Below the pieces are notes generated by a model. It was not told the DNA's origin. It searched no databases and worked only from the letters and a program-made list of their open reading frames with translations. From assembly GCA_022361535.1 (NCBI GenBank), contig JAKSAU010000027.1, positions 1 through 11,421 on the forward strand: a DNA stretch of 11,421 nt, in the 5' to 3' direction. This document shows, piece by piece, positions 1 to 6,849 of this stretch (its first letter is position 1; every line of letters begins with the position of its first letter). This DNA is from Desulfobacterales bacterium (GTDB lineage: Bacteria > Desulfobacterota > Desulfobacteria > Desulfobacterales > Desulfobacteraceae). The translations under genes were made by a program, and so were the position numbers.

Positions 1-1191
1 ATCGGTATTAATTTCAGGGTGTATTTTATCGTACCTGGCTTCATATTCGGTTTTAAGTTCCAGGTAATTGTCAATATCCCCATTTAGGCAGACATGGATA
101 ATACCACTTTGAGTGACTTTTGTATCCGTGGGCGTGTTGTCCACAGGATGACAATTGGCTTCTGTGATATCACCCACAGAGGCCCAGCGGGTATGGGCTG
201 AAACAGAGGTAGATTTGATATTGAATCCGGCGATAAGCTGGAGCAAATGGTCGTTTTTAATCTGGCTTCTGATAAAAGAGATATTATCACCAAGGGCACC
301 TATCTCTGCGGCAAACTTATAAACAAATCCGATGGTAGTCTGGGAACCGTTTACGTTTGGAGCTTGGGTGTTATTAATACTGATGCTGTTATTGGAAAGG
401 ATTTGGTGGTTGCTTCTTTCTTTGAGTGCAGACGCAAGCCCTTCACTGTCAAGCCGGTCACGGTATTTCTCGAACTCTTGGGATGCCATAGTACACAGAA
501 CCGATATGCCGGCGGAGTCACGTCCTCTGACCTCAAGACGGTCGATGCTGTTCAGAACGGCATTAATCCGCTTGAAGATATCCAGGCCATTATTTTGGTC
601 CTTGATAGAAAGGGAAGGAGACAGGTTCGCAATGGAGGTGATATTTTCCAGCACTTCTTTTTTTAAGCACCAGTGAATATCTTTTAGTTTTTCGATCCGT
701 TCAGCTACCAGGTCAACTTCAGGTGCGGAAAGGGTTGATGTTGATGCCCGGAATTCTTTGGATTCATTTGTGATAAAATTTTCAAGATAATCAGTAAGCT
801 GGGTAAGTGTTTGAATTTTTTCTTTATCGAAAAACAGGTCTGAAAAAACGACTTCCTGTTTCATGTTTTGGGCCGCTTCAAACAAATCGGAAAGCAGCGT
901 TTCTCCTCCAAGAAAATCTTCAGTTACAAGTCTGCCGCTTTTTTTGCCGTTTGCAGCAAGACATTTTCCAGACAGAGAGTCAATGCCCGTGGATAAAATT
1001 TGTAAATAATTCTGACTGGCAGGGCCTTTATATGCGACTAATGCACAGATACCGCAGCTTAGCATGTTGGCAGAGTCGGGAAAAAATACCAGGGTATTGT
1101 CTTTCACCCTTGAAAGGGGCTTGCCTACTGCAAAATTCAACTGCCTGACGAAATTGAGAATGCGGGCTGCGAATGTCTCTTTTAACTTCAT
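1..1191 (-). CDS. GlmS-like class II glutamine amidotransferase, unusually long, 3' end outside window (partial)
   Basis: The frame is open for 397 codons from ATG 1191-1189 to the left edge, so the C-terminus is missing. A strong Shine-Dalgarno (GGAGGA, about 5 nt upstream) decides the start. Class II (Ntn) glutaminase signatures of the glucosamine-6-phosphate synthase type appear in the right order: CGIC at 46-49, RGRDSAG at 222-228, AHTRWASVG at 332-340, NCHP at 346-349 and LNGDIDNY at 369-376 (Asn-Gly of the oxyanion hole). Such domains release ammonia from glutamine for a sugar-phosphate isomerase (SIS) module, which would lie off the window. Oddities: in GlmS the catalytic Cys is residue 1 after Met removal, but here it follows 45 residues. 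About 150 mostly helical residues separate CGIC from RGRDSAG (about 30 in GlmS), and another insertion precedes HTRW. The domain alone exceeds half of a normal GlmS (about 610 aa). Ordinary GlmS is unlikely; an amino-sugar amidotransferase paralogue is the best guess. It lies 67 nt downstream of the PBP gene. Confidence 0.75.
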   Translation of the reverse strand, partial: MKLKETFAARILNFVRQLNFAVGKPLSRVKDNTLVFFPDSANMLSCGICALVAYKGPASQNYLQILSTGIDSLSGKCLAANGKKSGRLVTEDFLGGETLLSDLFEAAQNMKQEVVFSDLFFDKEKIQTLTQLTDYLENFITNESKEFRASTSTLSAPEVDLVAERIEKLKDIHWCLKKEVLENITSIANLSPSLSIKDQNNGLDIFKRINAVLNSIDRLEVRGRDSAGISVLCTMASQEFEKYRDRLDSEGLASALKERSNHQILSNNSISINNTQAPNVNGSQTTIGFVYKFAAEIGALGDNISFIRSQIKNDHLLQLIAGFNIKSTSVSAHTRWASVGDITEANCHPVDNTPTDTKVTQSGIIHVCLNGDIDNYLELKTEYEARYDKIHPEINTD

Positions 1192-1209
1192 CTGCTTCCT
1201 CCATAATGT
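1186..1209 (-). promoter_or_regulatory. Strong ribosome binding site of the GlmS-like gene
   Basis: On the minus strand GGAGGAAGCAG directly precedes the ATG at 1191-1189. The near-perfect Shine-Dalgarno and spacing fix the start, and so establish that the 45 residues before the CGIC motif are translated. An ATG a few bases upstream lies in another frame and has no such signal. Confidence 0.7.
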
Positions 1210-1258
1210 TTATGTATCGCCTAACTGTCGAGCGATTGCAAAGGAAAGAATGATTCGC

Positions 1259-2653
1259 CTATTTTTTAGATGGGGCAACAGGCGTAAAATAAGTTTTCAA
1301 CATGTTTCTAGCATGGGTGCTGGCGCGGGTTCCAATATATTTTCGATGGCCGACCACAACAGCAACCACTAAAGTTTTTCCCCCGTTTTTTTGTTTTCCG
1401 AAACCGGTAAACCAATCATATTTGACTGTTCTTTGACGGTTGTACAATGAACCGGTTTTACCGCCAATAATAAGGGTGGACAACACTTTATCCCGTGAAT
1501 ATCCTCGGAAGGCCTTTCTCGCCGTGCCACGGGATATGGTTTTCTTCATTATTTGTGACATGGCTTCCGCAGATTCCGGGCGAATAGCCGTTTTATATAT
1601 TTCTTTTTTGCTTTTGTAAACCAGATCGTCTTCAGGGGTAACAATTTGGTCTACAAGGCGCGGTACCAATATGTTTCCCTGATTAACGACAGCCGTGACC
1701 ATGGTGGCCCCAAATATTGGTGAAATAAGAGTGTCTCGATTGAATCCACATCCGAGTTCAGCCAGGTGATAGTCGCTTTCAGTAACAGCAAAGGCTGCAT
1801 GGGGAAAATCAAAGTCGGTTTCAGGTCCTTGGTTGAAACCGAAATTATGGGCATAGGTATTTAAAAGGTCGCGGCCCAAATAAAGCTGGCCAAGTTTTCC
1901 AAATACCGGATTGATTGAATCGGCAAAGGCTGAGGCCAGTGATACGCGGCTGGTATATTTATTCTTTTTGTCTGTGATCTGGCGTTTATAAAGCGTGTAT
2001 TTATTCCCGTTAAAATAAAGTGGGGTCTGAGGTGTATAGCCTTTGGCATCTACAGCAGCAGCTGCAGTAACAATTTTAAATATGCTGGCTGCCGGGTAGT
2101 CTGCTGCAACACAGGGATTGGCTTTTGCATTGTCTAAATCAAAGCCTGCCATGGCTTTAATGAAGCCTGTTTTCCCGTCCATGGCCACCATGGCGATGCG
2201 CTGGGGTTTACCCCTGGTCAGGGTTTTTAACCGATCCAGGACCGGGATTAAACTCTCCTGCAGCCTGGTGTCCAACTGGGTTCGTATTGTGTGGGTCTGG
2301 GAAGGGGTATCTGTAAAAAAATGATCTTTTATGGCGTTGAGTACCGGGATGTCGCGAACCAGGGCCCTTACAGCTTGTTTTTGAAGTCTTGGAGGGGTGG
2401 CGACTGTTTCTGCCGGCGGCTGGCTGTCGGAAAACACATTTGTTTTATTCAAGCCTGAAATCTGTTTTGCAATATAGACCCCGCCGGCAACCAAAACTGC
2501 AGTCACACACAAAAAAATGGCAAACCGGGACGACTTCTTCAGGAAAGTTTCTTTCCTTTGCTGCTGAATATATTCCGATTGAAGCTTGCGCCAGGAATTT
2601 TCTTTTTTAAAAGAGTACAAACACGTATCCGATATATGTACCCGGTAGAACAA
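1259..2653 (-). CDS. Membrane-anchored penicillin-binding protein (D,D-transpeptidase)
   Basis: A 464-residue protein with a short basic cytoplasmic N-terminus, one membrane segment at about 43-62 (FAIFLCVTAVLVAGGVYIA) and a periplasmic serine transpeptidase domain. The three penicillin-binding motifs are intact and well spaced: SIFK 190-193 (Ser nucleophile), SIN 246-248 and KTGS 399-402. The family cross-links peptidoglycan stem peptides and is the target of beta-lactams. There is no glycosyltransferase domain and little room for a class B dimerisation domain, so it is a small monofunctional PBP. The start is uncertain. The longest frame begins at TTG 2653, inside a hairpin and with a poor Shine-Dalgarno; another TTG lies 11 codons on (2620), and no in-frame ATG or GTG precedes the membrane segment. 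It follows metG by 53 nt and precedes the GlmS-like gene in the same direction, suggesting a cell-envelope pair. The exact subclass is unresolved. Confidence 0.88.
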   Translation of the reverse strand: MFYRVHISDTCLYSFKKENSWRKLQSEYIQQQRKETFLKKSSRFAIFLCVTAVLVAGGVYIAKQISGLNKTNVFSDSQPPAETVATPPRLQKQAVRALVRDIPVLNAIKDHFFTDTPSQTHTIRTQLDTRLQESLIPVLDRLKTLTRGKPQRIAMVAMDGKTGFIKAMAGFDLDNAKANPCVAADYPAASIFKIVTAAAAVDAKGYTPQTPLYFNGNKYTLYKRQITDKKNKYTSRVSLASAFADSINPVFGKLGQLYLGRDLLNTYAHNFGFNQGPETDFDFPHAAFAVTESDYHLAELGCGFNRDTLISPIFGATMVTAVVNQGNILVPRLVDQIVTPEDDLVYKSKKEIYKTAIRPESAEAMSQIMKKTISRGTARKAFRGYSRDKVLSTLIIGGKTGSLYNRQRTVKYDWFTGFGKQKNGGKTLVVAVVVGHRKYIGTRASTHARNMLKTYFTPVAPSKK

Positions 2654-2680
2654 CGCCTGCCGGGTTTTGTTTTAATTTTG
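2641..2680 (+). terminator. Terminator-like hairpin facing the + strand (antisense to the operon)
   Basis: Bases 2641-2648 (CCCGGTAG) pair with 2657-2664 (CTGCCGGG) around an 8-nt loop. A T-rich tract (TTTTGTTTTAATTTTG, 2665-2680) follows immediately in the plus direction. This is the classical form of an intrinsic terminator. The one non-Watson-Crick pair is G-U only in plus-strand RNA and becomes an A/C mismatch in minus-strand RNA, which supports plus orientation. No plus-strand gene lies upstream, and the hairpin overlaps the presumed TTG start of the PBP gene. Confidence 0.5.
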
Positions 2681-2684
2681 TTTC

Positions 2685-2712
2685 GCGGGGTGGAATTACC
2701 CCGCTTTTATTT
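2685..2712 (+). terminator. Second terminator-like hairpin at the 3' end of metG
   Basis: A perfect 7-bp inverted repeat (GCGGGGT 2685-2691, ACCCCGC 2698-2704) with a 6-nt loop lies just beyond the metG stop codon. In plus direction it is followed by TTTTATTT. In the minus (operon) direction it is followed by GAAAC and has no U-tract, so it would be a weak terminator for metG but could pause polymerase or protect the 3' end of the metG message. Confidence 0.45.
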
Positions 2713-4614
2713 AACCGGGTTGCCGGGTTTGGGAGAACTGTCAAACCCTGAAAGAATCAAGTTCTTTTTTAAACTGGCAGCCAGAATCATACCCTGGGAC
2801 ACTTCACCCATGAGTTTTGCTTCTTTAAGGTTGGCCACCACAATAACTTCTTTGCCCACCACATCTTCAGGGGCATAGGATTTGGCAATACCTGCAATGA
2901 TCTGGCGGGTCTCTGCCCCTAAGTCCACCTGCAGTTTAAGCAGTTTGTTAGATTTTTCAATTTTTTCAGCGGACAGAATTTTTCCTGCCCTCAGATCGAT
3001 CTTAGCAAACTCATCAATGGTAATTTCATCTTTTAAGGCAGGCTTAAACGGCTTGGGTACAGGTTTCGGTGCTTCCTTTTTTACCTCGATCCTGGGAAAG
3101 AGAATGCCGGGTTTGTCAAGGGTTATCCCGGATGGAATCTGGCCCCATGGGCGGATATCTGCAAGGTTGAAATATCCTGTTTCCGGCAGGCTAAGCCCCA
3201 GAGCGCCAGTTATTTTTGAACTGGTTTCCGGCATGATTGGCCAGATCAGGCCCGCAACTGTACGCAGACCTTCCATGAGTTGGTAAAGTACGGTACCCAG
3301 ATCGCCTGTTTTTGATTCGTCCTTGGCAAGCGTCCAGGGTTCATTTGTGTCGATGTATTTATTCATGGCGGAAACAAGTTCCCAGACACAGGTCAGCCCT
3401 TTGTGGAATTGGCATACAGACATGGCTTCTGCAAAACCGTCTATGGCTTTTTGAGCATCGTTTTCAAGGCTGTAGCTGCTGTCTGATTTTGGGTCAATCC
3501 CTAAAACTTCACCTTTAAAATACCGCTGTGTCATGGATAGAACCCTGGAAAAAAGGTTACCAAGGTCATTGGCAAGGTCTGAATTTATCCTGGATACAAT
3601 GGCATCTTCCGTAAAATTGGCATCCAGCCCAAAAACCATTTCACGCATGAGAAAATATCTGAAGGCCTCAACACCGTATTGTCCGGTAACTTCAACAGGA
3701 TCGGTAACATTGCCGATACTTTTTGACATTTTTGATCCTTGGACATTCCAGAACCCATGGACATTGAGTCCGTTGTAAATGTCTATACCGGCAGCCTTGA
3801 GCATGATAGGCCAGTAAATACCGTGGGGCTTAATAATATCTTTGGCAACAAAGTGACGGGTGGTGGGCCAAAATGCCTTGAATTTGTCAGAATCCGGATA
3901 CCCCAAAGCAGTGATATAGTTGACCAGGGCATCAAACCATACGTAGGTCACATAGTCTTCATCAAAGGGCAGGGTAATACCCCAGGTCAGGCGTGTTTTA
4001 GGCCTTGAAATACAAAGATCTTCCAATGGTTCCTTTAAAAAGGACAAAATCTCGTTTTTGTATTGCTCGGGCCGGATAAAATCAGGATTGGATTTGATAT
4101 GGTCAATGAGCCATTCCTGGTACTTACTCATTTTGAAAAAATAATTGGATTCCTTGATGGTTTCCGGAACCGTACCATGGTCCGGGCATTTACCGTCAAC
4201 AAGTTCCCTTTCCTGATAGAACCGTTCACATCCAAAACAATAAATACCTTCGTAGCTTGAAAAGTAGATGTCCCCGCGGTCATAGATTGTTTTTAAAACT
4301 GATTTAACCACTTCAATATGATCAGCGTCCGTCGTCCTTATAAAGCGGTTATTCTGCACATTGAGCAATGGAAGCACGTCCTGGAACAATTTGCTGATCT
4401 TATCTGCATAGGCCTTGGGAGATGTATTCTCTTTTTCAGCGGCCTGTACAATTTTATCTCCATGTTCGTCTGTGCCCGTCAGAAAGAAAGTGTCCATACC
4501 TTCCATCTTTTTAAACCGGGTGGCCACATCCGCGGCAATGGAGGTATAAGCGTGGCCCAGATGGGGCTTTGCATTCACATAATATATGGGGGTGGTATAA
4601 TATTGGTGACTCAT
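2707..4614 (-). CDS. metG: Methionyl-tRNA synthetase with C-terminal tRNA-binding domain
   Basis: Charges tRNA-Met with methionine in the cytoplasm (class I aminoacyl-tRNA synthetase). The 635-residue protein carries HLGH (HIGH motif) at 18-21 in a typical YYVNAKPHLGHAYT context. A single zinc knuckle is formed by C126, C129, C143 and H146, and KMSKS lies at 295-299. The anticodon-binding helical domain follows (about 340-500). A proline/lysine-rich linker (about 512-528) leads to an EMAP-II/Arc1p-like tRNA-binding domain (about 530-620, with IDLRAGKI and SQGMILAA) that mediates dimerisation and tRNA binding in this subtype. The length and one-knuckle zinc site match the Thermus/Bacillus-type MetRS. 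Its ATG overlaps the ricT stop codon (ATGA, 4611-4614), so translation is probably coupled; the closest Shine-Dalgarno (AGGA) is rather far, 11 nt from the ATG. All catalytic motifs look intact. Confidence 0.97.
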   Translation of the reverse strand: MSHQYYTTPIYYVNAKPHLGHAYTSIAADVATRFKKMEGMDTFFLTGTDEHGDKIVQAAEKENTSPKAYADKISKLFQDVLPLLNVQNNRFIRTTDADHIEVVKSVLKTIYDRGDIYFSSYEGIYCFGCERFYQERELVDGKCPDHGTVPETIKESNYFFKMSKYQEWLIDHIKSNPDFIRPEQYKNEILSFLKEPLEDLCISRPKTRLTWGITLPFDEDYVTYVWFDALVNYITALGYPDSDKFKAFWPTTRHFVAKDIIKPHGIYWPIMLKAAGIDIYNGLNVHGFWNVQGSKMSKSIGNVTDPVEVTGQYGVEAFRYFLMREMVFGLDANFTEDAIVSRINSDLANDLGNLFSRVLSMTQRYFKGEVLGIDPKSDSSYSLENDAQKAIDGFAEAMSVCQFHKGLTCVWELVSAMNKYIDTNEPWTLAKDESKTGDLGTVLYQLMEGLRTVAGLIWPIMPETSSKITGALGLSLPETGYFNLADIRPWGQIPSGITLDKPGILFPRIEVKKEAPKPVPKPFKPALKDEITIDEFAKIDLRAGKILSAEKIEKSNKLLKLQVDLGAETRQIIAGIAKSYAPEDVVGKEVIVVANLKEAKLMGEVSQGMILAASLKKNLILSGFDSSPKPGNPVK

Positions 4615-5423
4615 TTTTTTGCAGATCCTGTTCTTTTATTTTTCAGTTTGGATAAAGGGATTTCTTTTTCAGTTCTATCTTCCAGCCTCACGGTGATACT
4701 TTCTTTGAGTACATTCTGCCGAACCACTTTTCCTTTTCCGTCATCAGTGGTGATAGTTTTACCCAATTTAGGCATTTTTTTCTTGCAGTGTTTATACGTC
4801 TGATTTTCAAAGGTTAAACAGCACATAAGCCGGCCGCAAACCCCTGAAATTTTAGTAGGATTCAAGGAAAGGCCCTGCTCTTTGGCCATTTTAATGGAAA
4901 CCGGCTCAAAGGAGTGCATAAAAGATGAGCAGCACAATTCCCTGCCGCATTTGCCCAATCCGCCGCAATGTTTGGAGAGATTCCGGATACCAACCTGGCG
5001 CATCTCTATACGGATGCTGTATTCCTTGACTAAGAGTTTGATCAATTCCCGGAAATCTATACGGCCGTCAGCCGTATAAAAAAAAGTAAGTTTGTTCCGG
5101 TCAAAGGTGCTTTCCACGCTGAACAGGTTCATTAAAAGACCAAGGTCATTGATGCATTTGATGCAGAAATCAAAAGCACGTTTTTCGAGTTTTTTGATCT
5201 CTTCCCGCTTGATAAAATCTTCTTTGGTGGCAAGCCTGACAATGCTTTTCAGCTTTTTGTCACCTTTATCTTTTTCTGCAGGTACCTTGGCAATGGTACC
5301 AAAGCCCAAGCCCTGTTCTGTTTCTACAATCACCCGGTCTCCGATATTCAGAACAAAGGCTCCGCTTTTGAAATCATATATTTTTCCTGCTGTTTTAAAT
5401 TTTACGCCAGCCACTTTAATCAT
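4611..5423 (-). CDS. ricT: PSP1-domain Fe-S protein of the RicT/YaaT family
   Basis: A 270-residue protein of the PSP1 C-terminal-domain family. The N-terminal part (about 1-60) is a beta-rich segment with GDRVIVETEQGLGFGTI. The centre carries the family's cysteine-rich signature: CGGLGKCGRELCC at 153-165, then VCGRLMCC at 195-202 and a last Cys at 213. In Bacillus subtilis RicT is part of the RicA-RicF-RicT complex, which binds [4Fe-4S] clusters and affects RNase Y-dependent mRNA processing, sporulation and biofilm. RicA/RicF partners are not in this window, and a role in this organism is inferred only. The basic tail (KNKRTGSAKK) is unremarkable. It lies 16 nt downstream of holB and overlaps metG by 4 nt (ATGA). 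AAAGGA precedes the ATG by about 11 nt. The neighbourhood matches the holB-yaaT-metS region of Firmicutes. Confidence 0.92.
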   Translation of the reverse strand: MIKVAGVKFKTAGKIYDFKSGAFVLNIGDRVIVETEQGLGFGTIAKVPAEKDKGDKKLKSIVRLATKEDFIKREEIKKLEKRAFDFCIKCINDLGLLMNLFSVESTFDRNKLTFFYTADGRIDFRELIKLLVKEYSIRIEMRQVGIRNLSKHCGGLGKCGRELCCSSFMHSFEPVSIKMAKEQGLSLNPTKISGVCGRLMCCLTFENQTYKHCKKKMPKLGKTITTDDGKGKVVRQNVLKESITVRLEDRTEKEIPLSKLKNKRTGSAKK

Positions 5424-5439
5424 AAGTGTGTAGGTCCTT

Positions 5440-6483
5440 TTATTCTGATAAAGACAGTTTCAGGAAAAAGCTGTCAAGCGCCAGTCTTTGGCCGCTGTTA
5501 GATGCCAGCCGCTTTTCTGTGTCACAAAAATGTGTAAGCCATTCCAGAAATGTCGGATAAACGTGCATCCCACTAATATCATTAAATGTGTCAAAAAAAT
5601 CAAGGTTAACTATTTGATCAGGAGTGTACTTGAGGATACACAAATCCCTGAGAACCGTTCGTATAATTGCCATTGCATCATTTAACCGGTCTGGCTGAAT
5701 AGTTAATTTTTGTGACAGAACAATGCTTTTATTTATCCTGACTTGGCGAGATCCTTTGATTAAATCAAGTAACCCGTTGATGAGCCATTGCCTAAATGCC
5801 TGCCAGTTAAACGTATCATCTTGTGCTTTGCCAGCATATTCAATTGCTTTTTCCAGGTCGGAACCGGATGTACCACTGATGATATGGGCCGTTTTGTCAT
5901 CAAGATCGTATTGTGATGTCAAAATTTGTCTGATCCGGTCAGTTGAAACCGGATGAAAGTTAAATTTTCGGCACCTGGATAAAATAGTAGGCAGCAATGG
6001 GGCGGTATGGGTTGCCAGGAGAACAAAAAAGGTTTTGTCGGGCGGCTCTTCCAACACCTTAAGCAAACCGTTTTGGGCCTGGACGTTCATCATGTCAGCA
6101 TCTTTGATACAGACCATCCGGTATTTGGCTTCATTGGGCCGGGCGGAAATCCGCTGTCCCATCTCACGGATTTGAGCAATGGATATGATTTTTTTATTTT
6201 CTGCAGGACCCATAAAAATCATATCCGGGTGCATACCGGAATCGATTTTTTTACAGGAAGGGCAGGTGTTGCAAGGTCTGGAAGATGTTGAAACGCAGTT
6301 ACATGTCTTTACAAATTCCATTGCCGCTTCTTTTTTCCCAGTACCTTTGGCACCGGAAAAAAGAAGGGCATTGGGAATTTTGTCAGTCTGAACTATGTGA
6401 TGTAATTCAGATAGTGGTGCACTGGTCAGGTTGTTCTTAAGAATCGCTTCTGCCGGTGCACAATTTTGATCAAAATTTTGCAT
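5440..6483 (-). CDS. holB: DNA polymerase III delta' subunit (clamp loader)
   Basis: Delta' is the stator subunit of the clamp loader that opens the beta sliding clamp on DNA at the replication fork. The 347-residue protein has an AAA+ fold: a P-loop-like GAKGTGKK at 44-51, a zinc module (C61 or C63, C71, C74, C77), HPD at 85-87, KVLEEPP at 142-148 and SRC at 169-171. The residue after the P-loop lysine is Lys rather than Ser/Thr, consistent with delta' subunits that do not hydrolyse ATP; the SRC arginine acts as the trans finger for the neighbouring ATPase. The C-terminal third is poorly conserved, as usual. ATG 6483 lacks a clear Shine-Dalgarno and lies 15 nt downstream of the HU/IHF gene, so translation may depend on the upstream gene. 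A nearby ATG (about 6493) is out of frame. dnaX/holB ambiguity is resolved by the short length and the P-loop variation. Confidence 0.95.
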   Translation of the reverse strand: MQNFDQNCAPAEAILKNNLTSAPLSELHHIVQTDKIPNALLFSGAKGTGKKEAAMEFVKTCNCVSTSSRPCNTCPSCKKIDSGMHPDMIFMGPAENKKIISIAQIREMGQRISARPNEAKYRMVCIKDADMMNVQAQNGLLKVLEEPPDKTFFVLLATHTAPLLPTILSRCRKFNFHPVSTDRIRQILTSQYDLDDKTAHIISGTSGSDLEKAIEYAGKAQDDTFNWQAFRQWLINGLLDLIKGSRQVRINKSIVLSQKLTIQPDRLNDAMAIIRTVLRDLCILKYTPDQIVNLDFFDTFNDISGMHVYPTFLEWLTHFCDTEKRLASNSGQRLALDSFFLKLSLSE

Positions 6484-6492
6484 CTTTTGATC
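6462..6492. repeat. AT-rich palindromes around the holB start codon
   Basis: AATTTTGATCAAAATT (6462-6477) is a perfect 16-bp palindrome within the first codons of holB. Its right half, GATCAAAA (6469-6476), also pairs with TTTTGATC (6485-6492), placing the holB ATG in a 8-nt loop. Either structure could limit ribosome access, in line with the poor Shine-Dalgarno. It may also be chance in AT-rich DNA. Confidence 0.3.
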
Positions 6493-6498
6493 ATTAGA

Positions 6499-6774
6499 CT
6501 AATAATCGACGCGCTCTTTGAGTTCCTTACCGCATTTGAAAAACGGCAGACGTTTGGGGGGGATGTTTACTTTTTGGCCTGTTTTGGGGTTTCTGCCCAC
6601 ATAGCTTTTATATTCTTTGATATGAAAGCTACACAATCCTCGTATTTCAACCCTTTCCCCTTTTACAAATGAGTCTGAAAGGGAATCAAAGAAAATTTTA
6701 ATTACTTCTGCAGCCTCTGCTTTAGTCAGGTCTGCTCTGTCTTTTAATGTGGAAATCAATTCAAGTTTATTCAT
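6499..6774 (-). CDS. HU/IHF-family DNA-bending protein (IHF-beta-like)
   Basis: A 91-residue histone-like protein that dimerises and bends DNA in the nucleoid. It shows the family pattern: N-terminal helices with MNKLELISTL and LTKAEAAEVI, then VEIRG-x2-SF (42-50) leading into the beta arm. The signature GRNPKTGQKVNIPPKRLPFFK (60-80) contains the arm proline that intercalates into DNA, followed by GKELKERV. Two positions are unusual: Cys48 replaces the second Gly of the usual GFGSF, and Cys81 replaces the Pro of PGKEL. The beta-arm sequence is closer to IHF-beta than to HU, but the sequence alone does not decide whether it forms homo- or heterodimers. GAGG 4 nt before the ATG supports the start. 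It heads the holB-ricT-metG gene string, 15 nt ahead of holB, and has a candidate promoter of its own. Confidence 0.93.
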   Translation of the reverse strand: MNKLELISTLKDRADLTKAEAAEVIKIFFDSLSDSFVKGERVEIRGLCSFHIKEYKSYVGRNPKTGQKVNIPPKRLPFFKCGKELKERVDY

Positions 6775-6816
6775 ACAACCTCAAAATTATTAAAAAGATC
6801 ACAAATTTTTGTCTGG

Positions 6817-6845
6817 GTTTTAATTAATATTTTATAAAAAGTCAA
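6817..6845 (-). promoter_or_regulatory. Candidate sigma-70 promoter for the HU/IHF-holB-ricT-metG operon
   Basis: On the minus strand TTGACT (plus 6840-6845) is followed after 17 nt by TAAAAC (plus 6817-6822). The -35 matches 5 of 6 consensus bases and the -10 only 4 of 6, but the spacer is ideal and very AT-rich. It lies in the 75-nt gap between the NusG-like gene and the HU/IHF gene, the only real break in the minus-strand run between 1.2 and 9.6 kb other than the metG-PBP gap. Confidence 0.4.
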
Positions 6846-6849
6846 GGAG

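Noticed and set aside
247..676. Plus-strand open frames of 139 and 114 codons
   Set aside because: They lie opposite the GlmS-like amidotransferase gene, whose minus frame has recognisable motifs; no family resemblance and no ribosome site on the plus strand.
2882..3286. Plus-strand open frame of 134 codons
   Set aside because: Antisense to the C-terminal domains of metG, with no recognisable protein features.
4318..4803. Plus-strand open frame of 161 codons
   Set aside because: It spans the ricT-metG junction on the opposite strand; both real genes have clear catalytic or cysteine motifs and an ATGA overlap there, so this is a shadow frame.
6775..6849. Terminator between the NusG-like and HU/IHF genes
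   Set aside because: The gap is AT-rich but has no GC stem with a T-tract; readthrough from lptD into the HU/IHF operon is possible.
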